Positions 1 to 12,157 of a stretch of 64,000 bases of DNA are shown here, one piece after another (the first letter of the stretch is position 1; every line of letters begins with the position of its first letter). This stretch comes from Antennarius striatus (taxonomy: Eukaryota; Chordata; Actinopteri; Lophiiformes; Antennariidae): positions 5,786,001-5,850,000 of the forward strand of contig NC_090781.1 in assembly GCF_040054535.1 (NCBI RefSeq), in the 5' to 3' direction. The notes beneath the pieces were generated by a model. It had not been told where the DNA came from and made no database searches. It was given only the letters and a program-made list of their open reading frames with translations. The position numbers and the translations under genes were made by a program.

Positions 1-687
1 TCCCAGCCTTCTTACTCATTGTTCTATCATTTTTGTTGTTTTTTCTTCTCCAGCCTAGTTTAACGTTTCACAACCACAATCCCCATATAATTTATGTTCT
101 GTTTTGAAGCATGGATCTCTGTATTTTAATTGTCATTGCTTTTGATCTACACTCCATTTATTTTCAGTTAACTTTATGTCTAGTTTTTATAGCCCCTTCA
201 GATCAGCCATTTGAGATGAGCCCCATAATTCTTGCTATATTGGTAAATCGTTGACTCCAGTGCTCAAAGTGAATACTGTAGCACATCCTAATAGGGTCCC
301 ATTTAAAGTAAATTGTGCATCTCAATACAAAATGTGTTTTAGTGTGTCAATAAATCTATCAAAAAAGGGTCTTCCAGATGGAGATTAGAAACTTAGGGTT
401 GTATTCCTTGAAAATGGAGTAAACAGCAACATTGCTTGACTTCCAGGTTTTTATGATACATGTAAATTTTTGCTACAAATAAATGCATATTGCTCCAAGC
501 TAGGCATATTTCATGTGGATATGTCAATAAATGGTATGGCTGACTGCAAAAATGGGAACCAAGATGATAATCTATTTATTGATGCTGCATAAATAATATA
601 TATGGAGTATGAGCAGGGTAAACTTGGGCCAGCAACCCACTACAAGCATTAATTAATCTTCTTGAAGATGAGATCATTACGATCATC

Positions 688-736
<49 letters not shown>

Positions 737-1155
737 CTAAAAAAGCCAAGAAAATATCCCATGGGATATACACCCTGTATGAGTCGCCAGCTCACTGCAG
801 ATTACTTTTGTTATTCTGCCAATTCAGAAAATTTAGAATTAAATGTTTCTGACCTTTTTTTAGGCTGTCAACATGGCTTGAGGGCTGCAGTTCTCCATAA
901 AGCTCAGCATGCTGACTCACACAAAATTCCTCTTGTGCATGTCACACACGTGAACAGACCTAACATTTTTTTTTTCTTTTCAGATTATGCTTTTTCATGC
1001 ACCTGAGCTGTAAGACCTCTATGGTGATGTTTCTTAATCTAACGTGTGCTTTTGGAAAGCATGTGTGTTGCACAGCTCTTCATTGTCTAGGCTAGTTTGT
1101 TAAGCTCACTTTCATACTCTGAATTGTCACTAATTGTTCCTCTTCTACTGTCCAG
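1..1155 (+). other. fat3: fat3 terminal intron (3' part)
   Basis: This stretch precedes the only fat3 exon in the window and ends in a polypyrimidine tract and AG at 1154-1155. I see no other exon in it. It is AT-rich and carries an ATT microsatellite near 690-736. The open frames across it are low-complexity readings of that repeat. Assignment as intron is inferred from the downstream exon, which lacks its own start. Confidence 0.7.
688..736. repeat. (ATT)n microsatellite
   Basis: About 16 uninterrupted ATT/TTA units. It produces spurious poly-Tyr and poly-Asn open frames on the two strands. Confidence 0.95.
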
Positions 1156-1781
1156 CATATCACTGGGACACATCTGACTGGATGCCAAACACCAGGCTTT
1201 CAGACATTGAAGAGGTTCCAGGCTCTGGTAATGATGTAGCACGCTCATCCCCCAGCCATGGAGGGAGCACCCATGAACTGGAGTCCGACTACTATTTGGG
1301 GGGCTATGACATTGACAGTGACTACCCTCCACCCCATGATGAAGAATTTATGAGTGTAGACCAGCTGCCACCTCCACTGCCCACAAGTGAGGATTTCCTT
1401 GAGTCCCACAGTCCAATGCCAGCCAGCCCGCCAGTCTCAAAGGAGAGCAGTCTGAGCTCTGGTGGGAGTGTTCATCAGCCTGTCAGACCACACTTCCACC
1501 CTAGTGAATACCTACCTACATATCATATGCCCCTTGCTGAAGCGCACCAAGGGGAATTCAGCAATTCCACATGCGGGATAAATCCAGGGAAAAGGAACAC
1601 TGATGATTCTTTTTCTGTGTTGCTAAATCTGCAACTGTCTACTTGTGCGCCATCAGACTCAGACATGTCGGCCTCCCGCAGACCTGATGACTCTGAAAAT
1701 AGCAGAGACCATGATAATACGGACAAATCTCGTCGAGGTGTGACCTTTACTACTGACTCCCAGCAACAGACTGAGGTCTGA
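1156..1781 (+). CDS. fat3: FAT3-type atypical cadherin, last coding exon (cytoplasmic tail)
   Basis: The exon encodes the C-terminal 207 residues of the intracellular tail of a giant atypical cadherin; FAT proteins act at the plasma membrane in cell contact and planar polarity. It begins after an acceptor (tgtccag, ending 1155) with the last two bases of a split codon, then reads YHWDTSDWMP, LSDIEEVP, ELESDYYLGGYDID and YPPPHDEEF, which match FAT3 better than FAT1 (FAT1 has a different sequence after YHWDTSDWMP). A proline run (DQLPPPLP) follows, then a variable Ser-rich part, HPSEYLP, and a terminal TEV, a class I PDZ-binding end shared with the FAT family (human FAT3 ends TQV). The stop is TGA at 1779-1781. 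The extracellular and transmembrane exons lie before the window. Which teleost duplicate this is cannot be told here. Confidence 0.92.
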
Positions 1782-4410
1782 TTGGTTGGATGATTTTAAC
1801 ACAGTACCGATGAAAAAAATGAAAAAGCAGATTTTAACCATGAAATTCGAGATTACATAAAGTACAACAACAACGTCCACTTGTACTGTCCTGCCATGCA
1901 ACTGGGAAACTCAATTGTTTTATCATCAACAACACCTGTGTTGTCAGGTTTGTCTTTGCTGTAGTAAGCAATTAGAAGTATCTGTCCTCTTACAATGTGA
2001 TCTTATGTAACGTGAAATGAATGGGATTAATAATGTGAACGACAAAGACTTGACATGACTTATCCATTGGTGAAAATTAAGAAAACAGTAAGGTATAAAT
2101 ATAAAAGAGGATGGAGTATGATGCAGGTGAAATGGTTGCTTGCTACCTTGCTCATTCACACTCAGAGCATTTCTCTTTAAAAAGACACAAATCCATATTT
2201 TCTATTTTTCACTTTGTCACCTTGTATTGCTGAAAGCTTGTGAAGAATTTGTAATATATTAGGTTTTTTTTATAGTCGATAGATATTAAAATGTTGTAGC
2301 CACATTTCAAAACACCCACTCTTTGTTTGATGCTGAATGTATAGTGACCCGATAAAAACAGGCTGTCAGGTAATAAAATTTCCGCAATTCTCTCTTTTGC
2401 ATAAAGTGTGCACTGAAGCAAGAGCTGCTGGAAGTTTTCATGTTTTCTCAATTGATTCTATTAGTTAAAAATTAAAAGATATTTCATTTGCAGATTCTAC
2501 TCAATTCTATTCTTTTGCTGCTTTGAACCTTAACATCATACCAACAGCATGAGACTGGCTACTTCTGTACATTAATTTTTAGGTGAATGATGTTTATAAT
2601 TTTGGCCTAATCTCAACAAAATTACTTGTGAAACCAAATCTCTTTGGTCTATGCCCATTTAGGTTCACCATTAAAACTGTATTCAGATCTGGAAAGAGTT
2701 CTGTCTTTCATTTAGTATGTATTTCTGCAAGTTTTCAGAGCAGTTAGTTACACTACCACAACCTTCTTAATTTCGCTGCTACTCTGTTTTGCTGTTACCA
2801 AAACATTTGAGTGTTCACCACCATCCGATTGATTGATATCAACACATACAAGTGGAAATACAGTATGTGTTCATTCTGTTGTTCACTATGTGTTCCTTAC
2901 ACACCCACCATTGTTTACAGTATATCAGCACATGAAATGGAGACAACTCAGTGAATGAATTAAATTATTGTAATTTTGTGAAGATAAAATTGTGATAATC
3001 TCACAAGGAATCCTGTTGCCAACAGGTGGAACAATGACAATGACTTGAAATTGTCATCTAGAAGTATTCACATTTGGATTAGGTCACATGCGATGTAAGG
3101 AAAAGCTGACCATGCATTTTGCTCAACAAAAACAAGCAGTGAAAGTCTTTCTATGTGGCAGTGACAATTTCTGTGAATGTTTGAGGAGCCCAAGAGCCTA
3201 AAAATTACACTCAGAAAACTGAAAATTCATAATAATTTAAACTTCATGACACCTTACACACGTTGTATACAGTATTTCTCTCAGTTATTTCCAGAGCAAT
3301 TCATGAAACAATTTATCATACTATTTTTATCATATACAATTGCTTTGTCAACAGGGATAAATTATTTGTTAACCATATCCGCAACTGGATGCAGTCTTGT
3401 AAATGAATATGAGCGCCACATCACCTTTGTTAGCATGTAATAACACAATCATGACGTGACTGTAGGGATTTGGTCTATCTGGAATAAGTAATATCATAGA
3501 AAAGGAAATATTAAGATGGAACTCCGGATAAAACATGAAATCTTCCTGGCAGTATTTAATTGTAATTGTTCAATCATGGTAAAAAAAAACCCAACAACAA
3601 AGCACATCATTAAGGTCAACAATGCTTTATAGTTTTATTTTTATGAAAATAATCATTTGATAGATTGAGTTAGTTTTCATATTATTAGTTTTTTCCACAA
3701 CAGGTTAATGTCACAACAATATTCCTAAAACTCTGCTTGGAGCTGACACCTTGATGGTGTTCTCACAGTAAAGCTTTTGTTACAATGCCATTTGTTCTTT
3801 GATGGGAGTGAATCCATTGTCCAGGTCAATGATAATCACCGCCCTCAGCCAGAGCGTATCAATTTGCTTTATAATCACTATCTTATATCGGAAGCTCCCT
3901 GGTTATGTCGGTCATGCAGCTCCCTAAGTCTTTGTTTATCTCATTGTTTCTATGCTTTTGGATAGTGTACATACAGTAGCTAGGTCATTAAAATTCTAAT
4001 TTTGTATATATGGAATTTCAATCCTAACTGCCAAACTGTTTCAGCCTGACTGTTTGTGGACAGAGACAAAGGACTGAGGAATATCATTTTATTATATTTT
4101 TGTAGTATTCCTCTTGTGACACTGGCCTGTATACCATTTCAGTATTGAACTCGAAAATTTGCACTCTATTAAATCTGTATTTTACACCCAAATAAATGGG
4201 GTTTTTTTATTTGTTGGTTTAAAAATGTTTACGGAGGCTGCTTTTTGTTCATACTGGATCTGTAAAATTTGATGATTTCCTTTTGTTTAATGACACTGGG
4301 CAATAACACATATGTGTCTCTTGTGTACAGAAACTGAAATAAAAAGATTACGTTTTAGTCGTTCTTTTTTCCTGTCCATTCAATAAAGAGGTTCATGACC
4401 AACATGTTAT
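1782..4410 (+). other. fat3: fat3 probable 3'UTR
   Basis: AT-rich, gene-free sequence after the fat3 stop. AATAAA hexamers occur at 4191-4196, 4338-4343 and 4382-4387, just before the first LINE copy, so a transcript end near 4.2-4.41 kb is likely. There is no splice acceptor with coding sequence in this stretch. The extent is inferred from the hexamers; transcript data would be needed to fix it. Confidence 0.5.
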
Positions 4411-4462
4411 GTGTCTTCAATACTTATATAAATCCACCCTTTAGAAGAAGAGACTTTTTTGC

Positions 4463-7189
4463 CGCAATTCTCTTTCCTTTCGGCTTTTCCCTTCAGGGTT
4501 CGTCACAGCCAATCAGTTGCCTCCATCTAACCCTGTCTTCTGCATCCTCTTCTCTCACACCAACTACCTTCATGTCCTCTTTCATCCATACACCTCCTAT
4601 TTGGTCTTCCTCTAGGCCTCCTGCCTGGCAGTCAAAAACTCAGCATCCTTCTACCAATATATTCACTGTCTCCTCTGGACATGTCCACACCATCTCAGTC
4701 TGGCGCCTCTGACTTTATCTCCAAAACCTCTAACATGTGCTGTCCCTCTGATGTACTCATTCCTGATCCTATCTATCCTGGTCACTCCCAAAGAGAACCT
4801 CAGCATCTCCATCTCTGCTACCCCCAGCTCTGTCTCCTGTCTTTTCCTCAGTGACACTGTCTCTAGACCAAACAACATCGCTGGTCTCACCACAGTTTTG
4901 TACACCTTTCCTTTCATTTTAGCTGAAACTCTTCTATCACACATCACACCTGACACTTTTCTCCACCCGTTCCATCCTGCCTGTATACGCTTCTTCAACT
5001 CTTTTCCACACTCTCCATTGCTCTGGACTATTGACCCTAAGTACTTAAAATCCTCCAATTTCTTGATCTCTTCTCCCTGTCACCTCACTCTTCCACTTGG
5101 ATCCCTCTCATTCACACATGTACTCTGTCTTACTGTAGCTAACCTTCATTCCTCTCCTTTCCAGGACAAAACTTCACCTCTAGCTTCTCCTCCACCTGTT
5201 CTCTGCTTTCACTACAGATCACAATGTCATCTGCAAACATCATAGTCCATGGAGATTCCTGTCTAACGTCATCTGTCAGCCTGTCCATCACCATAGCGAA
5301 CAAGAAGGGGCTCAGAGCTGATCCCTGATGCAGTCTCACCTCCACCTTGAACTCCTGTCAAACTTACAGCACACCTAACCACTATCTTACAGTCCTCATA
5401 CATGTACTTCACCGCTCGAACATGCTTCTCTGCCATTCAAAACTTCCTCATACAATACCACAGTTCCTGGGCACCCTGTCATAAGCTTCCTCCAGATCTA
5501 CAAAAACACAATGCTGCTCCCTCTGGCCTTGTCTGTACTTCTCTATCAAAATCCTCAACGCAAATACTGCATCTGTAGTACTCTTTTCTGGCATGAAACC
5601 ATACTGCTGCTCACAAATGCTCACTTCTGCCCTTAGTCTAGCTTTAACTACTCTTTCCCATAACTTCATTGTATGGCTCATCGGCTTTATTCCTCTGTAG
5701 TTGCCACAACTCTGCACATCTCCCTTGTTCTTAAAAATGGGCACCAGCACACTTCTCCTCCATTTCTCAGGCATCTTCTCATTATCTAAGATCCTGTTGA
5801 ACAACCTAGTCGGAAATTCTACTGCCACCTCTCCTAGACACTTCCACGGGTACCTCCACGGGTATATATATGGACCAAGTGCCTTTCCAGTCTTCATCCT
5901 CTTCGATGCCCTCCTCACTTCATCCTGACTAATCTTTGCTACTTTCTGGTCCCCAACAGTCACCTCTTCTTGTCTTTGTTCTCTCTCATTTTCCTGGTTC
6001 ATCAACTCTTCAAAGTACTCTTTCCATCTTCCCATCACATTACTGGTATTTGTCAATAGACTTCTATCCTGAACCACCCTGACCTGTTGCACATCCTTCC
6101 AATTTCTGTCTCTCTGTATTGCCAACCTGTATGGGTCAGTCTGTCCCTCCTTACTGTCCAACCTAGCATACAAGTCATCGTAAGCCCCTTGTTTCTCTAC
6201 CTTCACCTTACGCTGCGTCTCTCTGTACTCCTGTCTACTCTCCTCATTCCTCTCAGTGTCCCACTTCTTCTTAGCTACCCTTTTTCTCTTTATACACTCC
6301 TGTACCTCCTCATTCCACCACCAAGTCTCCTTGTCTACTTTCCTTCCAGATGACACACCAAGTACTCTCCTACCTGTCTCCCTGATCACATTAGCTGTAG
6401 TTGTCCAGTCATCTGGAAGCACCTCCTGACCACCCAGAGCCTGTCTTAACTCCTTCCTAAAAGTCATGCAACACTCTTCCTTTTTCAGCTTCCTCTATTT
6501 TGTCCTCTGCTCTGCCTTTGCCCTCTAAGATGTAGTCTACCTGTGTGCTCCTACCTCGACTCTTATAGGTCACCCTATGTTCCTGCCTATTCTGGAAAAA
6601 AGTATTCACTATAGCCATTTCCATCTATTTTGCAAAGTCAACCACCATCTTTCCTTATGCATTCCTCTCCTGGATACCAAACCTGCCCATCACCTCCTCA
6701 CCAACATGTTCATTGAAGTCTGCACCAATGACAACTCTCTCACTTCTAGGTATGCTCTGCATCACTTCATCAAAGTCCAACCACAATTTCTCCTTCTCCA
6801 GCTCACATCCTACCTGTGGATCATACCCACTAAATACATTGAACATCACACCTCCGATTTCCAGCTTCACACTCATCACTCTATCTGACACACTTTTTAC
6901 CACCAGGACATTCCTAAAAAACTCCTTCAAGATAACTCCTACTCCATTTCTCTTCCCATCTACACCATGATAGAACAACTTGAACCCTGCTCCTACACCC
7001 AATGCTTCTTTCTTCTCTCATGTCCCTATGCTTCCTTTTATTCTAGGTTCTTCTGTTTCCTGTTGTTAGAATTATATAACAGTATGTAAATAATGTAATT
7101 TACACCATGATAGAACAACTTGAACCCTGCTCTTAAACTTCTAACATTGCTACCTTTCCGTTTGGTCTCCTGGACACACAGTATGTCTA
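4463..7189 (-). mobile_element. RTE-clade LINE, degenerate copy A
   Basis: A decayed non-LTR retrotransposon read on the minus strand. The 3' end is at the left (cctttcggcttttccctt signature); the 5' end is lost near 7189. Recognisable pieces include the reverse-transcriptase thumb/C-terminal part (EDFKYLGS, 4663-5058), [11 protein letters not shown] (5139-5345), and a long fragment with WWWNEEVQ, GNYRGIK and FVDLEEAYDRVP (5448-6467). An endonuclease piece with GADFNEHVG lies at 6655-7002. Compared with the intact copy at 14.6-17.8 kb, about 130 bp is missing near 6525, removing the region that carries the endonuclease histidine. A 108-bp insertion splits the 5' part at 6993-7100. Several frameshifts make it non-functional. 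The clade call rests on the RT and endonuclease motifs. Confidence 0.88.
6961..7132. repeat. 32-bp direct repeat flanking a 108-bp insert in LINE copy A
   Basis: Positions 6961-6992 and 7101-7132 are identical over 32 bases. Between them is 108 bp that is absent from the homologous part of the LINE at 17.3 kb. The LINE sequence resumes directly after the second copy. Confidence 0.9.
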
Positions 7190-7374
7190 AAGATCAAAAA
7201 AATCAGTTAACCGGCACTCACAGATAAATACTTAAATAATTTATCATGGGCAAATCACGGACGCGTTTCATCAAACAGCCTTCATCAGCGTGAACAAGAA
7301 CAATAGAACTGACATCCATCATAAACAGGTTAGGTCAGAATCAAGTACCAATCAGCACAGAGAACACATGATTC
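7190..7374. repeat. Unclassified repeat-like spacer between LINE copies A and B
   Basis: It contains cacggacgcgtttcatcaaa and cagccttcatcagcg, words that resemble the ends of dispersed fish repeats (possibly Penelope-like). No coding sequence is visible. The family assignment is a guess. Confidence 0.3.
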
Positions 7375-8646
7375 TTCTTTTTCTTCTTTTCCTTTCGGCT
7401 TTTCCCTTCAGGGGTCGCCACAGCGAATCAATTTCCTCCATCTAGCCCTGTCCTTTGAATCCTCTTCTCTCACACCAACTACCTTCATGTCTTCCCTCAT
7501 TACATCCATAAACCTCCTCTTTGGTCTTCCTCTAGGCCTCCTGCCTGGCAGTTCAAAACTCAGCATCCTTCTACTAATATATTCCCTATGTCTCCTCTGG
7601 ACATGTCCAAACCATCTCAGTCTGGCCTCTCTGACTTTATCTCCAAAACCTCTAACATGTGCTGTCCCTCTGATGTACTCATTCCTGATCCTATCTATCC
7701 TGGTCACTCCCAAAGAGAACCTCAGCATCTCCATCTCTGCTACCCCCAGCTCTGTCTCCTGTCTTCTCTCAGTGACACTGTCTCTAGACCAAAGAACATC
7801 GCTAGTCTCACCAGTTTTGTACACCTTTCCTTTTTGCTGAAACTCTTTCTATCACACATAAACACCTGACACTTTTCTCCACTCGTTCCATCCTGCCTGT
7901 ACACGCTTCTTCAACTCTTTTCCACACTCTCCATTGCTCTGGACTGTTGACCCTAAGTACTTAAAATCCTCAGCCTTCTTGATCTCTTCTCCCTGTCACC
8001 TCACTCTTCCACTTGGGTCCCTCTCATTCACACACATGTACTCTGTCTTACTGCGGCTAACCTTCATTCCTCTCCTTTCCAGGACAAACCTCCACCTCTC
8101 TAGCTTCTCCTCCACCTGTTCCCTGCTCTCACTGAAGATCACAATGTCATCTGCAAACATCGTAGTCTATGGAGATTCCTGTCTAACTGTGTCTGTCAGC
8201 CTGTCCATCACCATAGCAAACAAGAAAGGGCTCAGAGCTGATCCCCGATGCAGTCCCACCTCCACCTTCAACTCCTCTGTCACACCTGCAGCACACCTCA
8301 CCATTGTCTTACAGTCCTCATGCATGTCCTGCACCGCTCTAACATACTTCTCTGCCACTCCAGACTTTCTCATACAATACCACAGTTCCTCTCTGGGCAC
8401 CCTGTCATAAGCTTTCTCCAAATCTATAAAAACACAATGCAGCTCCCTCTGGCCTTCTCTGTACTTCACTATCAACATCCTCAAAGCAAATACTGCATCT
8501 GTAGTATTCTTTTTTGGCATGAAACCATACTGCTGCTCACAAATGCTCACTTCTGCCCTTAGTCTAGCTTCCACTACTCTTTCCCATAACTTCATTGTAT
8601 GGCTCATCAGCTTTATTCCTCTATAGTTGCCACAACTCTGCACACA
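7375..8646 (-). mobile_element. RTE-clade LINE, 5'-truncated copy B
   Basis: The 3' 1.27 kb of the same LINE family as copies A, C and D, in the same orientation. The minus strand reads [46 protein letters not shown] (FIDLEKAYD here) and [11 protein letters not shown] in 8167-8643, and the C-terminal HVQRRH...[14 protein letters not shown] in 7408-7824. The left end starts with a TTCTTCTT tail equivalent. The 5' end stops abruptly at about 8646, as is usual for incomplete reverse transcription. In the YGFMP region it keeps the in-frame 15-base word ctgcccttagtctag (plus strand) that copies C and D lack. Confidence 0.9.
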
Positions 8647-9029
8647 TTAATAACAACTGTTTACATAAAACATAATTTTACTCTCTTTTTTTCTTTTTAT
8701 CAATGTTAGTCCATTTAAAAAAATATTTTGGAAATAAAAATGTCAGGTTTTTTTCATGTCTGCTTTTCACTCAATAGTTTTCTTTGCCTTTAATTCATAT
8801 ATTCTCCGGAGGACACTGCAGGAAGCTAACGGAGCCTTCTTCAAAAATTTCAGCAATATCTGTCTCTTTCTTATGATTGTTGTTTATGCAAGAAGGCACT
8901 CATTTCTTGTTTTTTCTCCAACTTTTGGCATCTTTTTCAGAGATATGGTGGTAATCACTCAACATTTATTTGTAGAGCAGACATTTCAAAGCACTTTAAC
9001 AGAAAAACCCAACAAGACTCTCCAAGTAT

Positions 9030-9870
9030 AAGTTACAACTTATGCGTAGTGTTGCCGTTTGGTTGATTTCAATAAGGCAGAATAACGCAGGTGAGTCTCG
9101 TGACAAAAAACACGCACGAGAAACTCGCAATGTTTTGTATCAAGACTTTGAAGCGTGTGCCGAGTAGGGGAGGGGGCGTTTCTGCGAAGCGCATATTGAG
9201 GCTTGCTTCATTTGAGGGGTTGGAAATGATGAGGCACCAACGTAAGTCAGTTCTACGGGTTGCATTTGCCAATAAATTCGCAACCTGACATTGAAAACTG
9301 GTTAGAAATTATGTAGGACTCATGGTGAGCAAATAGCTGCGCCTCACCCCTGACTGGACTACAGATCACTCGAAACAAGATTTAACTAAAAAAAGAAGAC
9401 TAACGCTGGATCAGATCAGATCAATAACCCACCTTGTTCAAGCTGAATGGTCCACTCGTATTTACTTTAATCAGTTTTTAATGTCAGGTTTTTTTTTATG
9501 TGGTATACGCCACTTTGTCTAGCTCGTAGAACTGACTTTTACGTTGGTGCCTCACCTCCGTGAACCTCAACGCACGTAACAGTATCTGCCAGAAGGAATC
9601 ACGTGAACAATATGGCGTAAGGCATCGGCCAGCAAGACTTTTTGTTGTGGTTACACCTTTCGTCCACACGACAACGCAGATATCTAGGACGAAAACCCTG
9701 GCCAAAGTGAAGTTTTTTGAAAACCCCGGGTATACCTTGTCATTTGGATGCTGTGACCGAAACTTTTTCTATCCGGGGGCGTCTCCCTGCGACAAAAACC
9801 GCTGTGACGTTAGTGTGTGTGACCTGTGTCTACAAGTACATACAGAATGCACGGAGTTATAATGTTACAC
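9030..9870. repeat. Unclassified repeat with inverted arms
   Basis: A GC-richer island in AT-rich surroundings. The word aggcaccaacgtaa...gtcagttctacg at about 9231-9259 recurs inverted at about 9527-9551, with weaker similarity extending outward from it. A further block from about 9640 (ttcgtccacacgacaacgca) resembles dispersed fish DNA-transposon sequence. I see no intact open frame of known type. Probably a non-autonomous DNA element or composite. Confidence 0.45.
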
Positions 9871-10582
9871 ATATGTAATGAAGAAGACTCCTCACTCCGG
9901 TGCAACACATTTATTTTGTTTTCAGGGTAAGGGGGGGGGGGGTATCTGTGAAACACAGTAGGAACACATATTCAGTATTTCAGTTTAGTTCAGTAGTCCA
10001 TGGCTGATGTCTTGACTGGAACAATCAGAACTGAACTCTACTTCCTGTCTCACTTCAGTGAAGAGCATGCTACTCACTCAGCCTGAAGTGTCCTCTGCTG
10101 TCCTTTTACAGTCACAGACACGAAACAGTTTTTGGATGCTGGCAGAAATGAGCAATGAGCAAAAATAAGGTTAACTGTATAAATGTTTTTAAATGGGGAC
10201 AGTGTTTTAAATGGGGGGCAGTGTTTTAGCAGTGTTTTAGCGTATAGTATATTAGAGTATTTTAACTGTAACTGTAGTCATTGTGACCCAAATAAAGCCT
10301 CAGGGGCCACAATAACTGGCTATTTTCTGACATATTACAGCTCTACGTCGAAGACGCGATGATAAACATTGTTGACAGTTGGATATTTGTTTGTCTGTTT
10401 CTTTATGAGTCATAAAGTTTATACAGTGGACAAAAATGTTCTTTCTAAATAAAAACCAATGATATGACCCAAGCATAATCACTGGCTATACCTCAACGTT
10501 ACAAAAGCACGATAATTGTCCATACCCCAACCACTCTCCTCCTCACTGTACATGTTTACTGTATTTTCATTTTTATCATGTT
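9871..10582. other. Intergenic, no gene seen
   Basis: No exon, RNA gene or recognisable element. It contains a G9-10 run near 9932 and a short duplication around ggggacagtgttttaaatgg (about 10195-10240). Confidence 0.5.
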
Positions 10583-10586
10583 CGAA

Positions 10587-10605
10587 TGATCATTTTCCAT
10601 ACTGC

Positions 10606-10684
<79 letters not shown>

Positions 10685-10785
10685 TGTGTGTGTGTGTAAA
10701 GAATAAATAATCAAAGAAATAAATCTATTAATAATTCTTGTAGGGAAATCACTTTTAACTCCAAATACTTGCACACCTATACAGT

Positions 10786-10849
<64 letters not shown>

Positions 10850-10868
10850 GCAGTATGGAAAATGATCA
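10587..10868. repeat. Long inverted repeat built on TG/CA microsatellites
   Basis: The unique 24-base arm at 10587-10610 is the exact reverse complement of 10845-10868. Inside, the left arm continues as TG repeats (to about 10642) and the right arm as CA repeats (about 10787-10847), so the pairing arms are roughly 60 bp. The loop contains a CGTG tetranucleotide tract (about 10643-10686), more TG, and about 90 bp of unique sequence. Confidence 0.93.
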
Positions 10869-10877
10869 CACACACAG

Positions 10878-10927
<50 letters not shown>
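10866..10927. repeat. (CA)n microsatellite
   Basis: A second CA tract immediately outside the inverted repeat, with slight interruptions (cagacacatac) at its start. Confidence 0.9.
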
Positions 10928-10929
<2 letters not shown>

Positions 10930-11299
10930 TGTACTGCCATCACTAAAATATACATGTTTTGCATACTTCCTTATTTTGCTGACATTTTTATTCACAGGCT
11001 TTCTGCAAAATGCTACACACTTCAAACTCCTGCCAACTGATATGTTAGCATCCAGTTGATGTCGTACTAGAGCAAATGGAGCCTCATGAAGCTTCGAACC
11101 GCAATGAACCGATTTGAATGAAAAGTGTCAATGCTTCATGGGGCCTCATCTGCTCATCACTAGCAAATGGAATAGACAACAGGTGGAAATTATAGGCAAT
11201 CGGCAAGACACACCCAATAAAGGAGGGGTTCTGCAGTTGGTGACCACAGACCACTTCTCAGTTCCGATGCTTTCTTGCTGATGTTTTGGTCACTTTTGA

Positions 11300-11905
11300 A
11301 TGCTGGTGGTGCTTTCACTGTATTTGGAGCATGAGACGGAGTCTACAACCCACACAAGTGGCTCAGGTAGTGCAGCTCATCCAGAATGGCACATCAATAC
11401 GAGCTGTGGCAAGAAGATTTGCATTGTCAGTGTAGTGTCCAGAGCATGGAGGCGCTACCAGGAGACAGGTCAGTATGTCAGAAGACATGGAGGAGGCCGT
11501 GGGAGGGAAACATCCCAGCAGCAGGACCGCTACCTCCTTCTTTGTGCGAGGAGGAACAGGAGGAGCACTGCAAGAACCCTGCAAAATAAGCTCCAGCAGG
11601 CCACAAATGTACATGTGTCTGCTCAAACGGTCAGAAACGGACTCCATGAGGGTGGTATGAGGGCCCGTCGTCCACAGGTGGGGGTTGTGCTTATAGCCCA
11701 ACACCGTGCAGGATGTTTGGCATTTGCCAGAGAACACCAAGATTGACAAATTCACCACTGGCGCCCTGTGGTCTTCACAGATGAAAGCAGGTCCACACTG
11801 AGCATATGTGACAGACGTGACAGAGTGTGGAGACGTCGTGGAGGATGTTCTGCTGCCCGCAACATCCTCCGGCCTGACCGGTTTGACACTACTGAGCCTC
11901 ATTTT
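11300..11905 (+). pseudogene. Tc1 transposase, truncated and frameshifted
   Basis: Two plus-strand frames together cover the N-terminal half. The first (11300-11746) contains [19 protein letters not shown], typical of the paired-like DNA-binding domain, and [20 protein letters not shown]. The second (from about 11759) contains HWRPVVFTDESRSTLS, with the first catalytic Asp. A frameshift separates them near the EHQD end of the first frame. The second and third catalytic positions are deleted, so it cannot encode an active transposase. Confidence 0.85.
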
Positions 11906-12091
11906 GACTTGTTTAGAGGACATTGCATCAAAATTGGATCAGCATGTAGTGTGTTTTCCCCTTTAATTTTGAGTATAACTTCAAATCCAGACATTGATTT
12001 TCAATTTTTTTTTATTTTGTTGTCAGCACATTCAACTATGGAAAGAACAAAGTATTTCATAAAAATATTTCATTCATTCAGATTCAGATGT

Positions 12092-12157
12092 CTTCTTCTT
12101 CTTTTCCTTTAGGCTTTTCCCTACAGGGGTTGCCGCAGCAAATCAGTTGCCTCCATC
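12092..12157 (-). mobile_element. 66-bp RTE LINE 3'-end insertion in the Tc1 element
   Basis: Only the extreme 3' end of the RTE family (cttttcctttaggcttttcc and the following caggggttgccgcagc) is present. It is flanked by the 10-bp direct repeat attcagatgt at 12082-12091 and 12158-12167, read as the target-site duplication. Confidence 0.85.

Noticed and set aside
662..1006. Poly-Tyr open frame before the fat3 exon
   Set aside because: Driven by the ATT repeat; no family motif and no supporting splice structure.
10516..11059. Cys-Val and His-Thr repeat proteins
   Set aside because: Translations of TG/CA microsatellites in several frames; the same artefact occurs near 45.2, 47.7, 55.9 and 59.0 kb.
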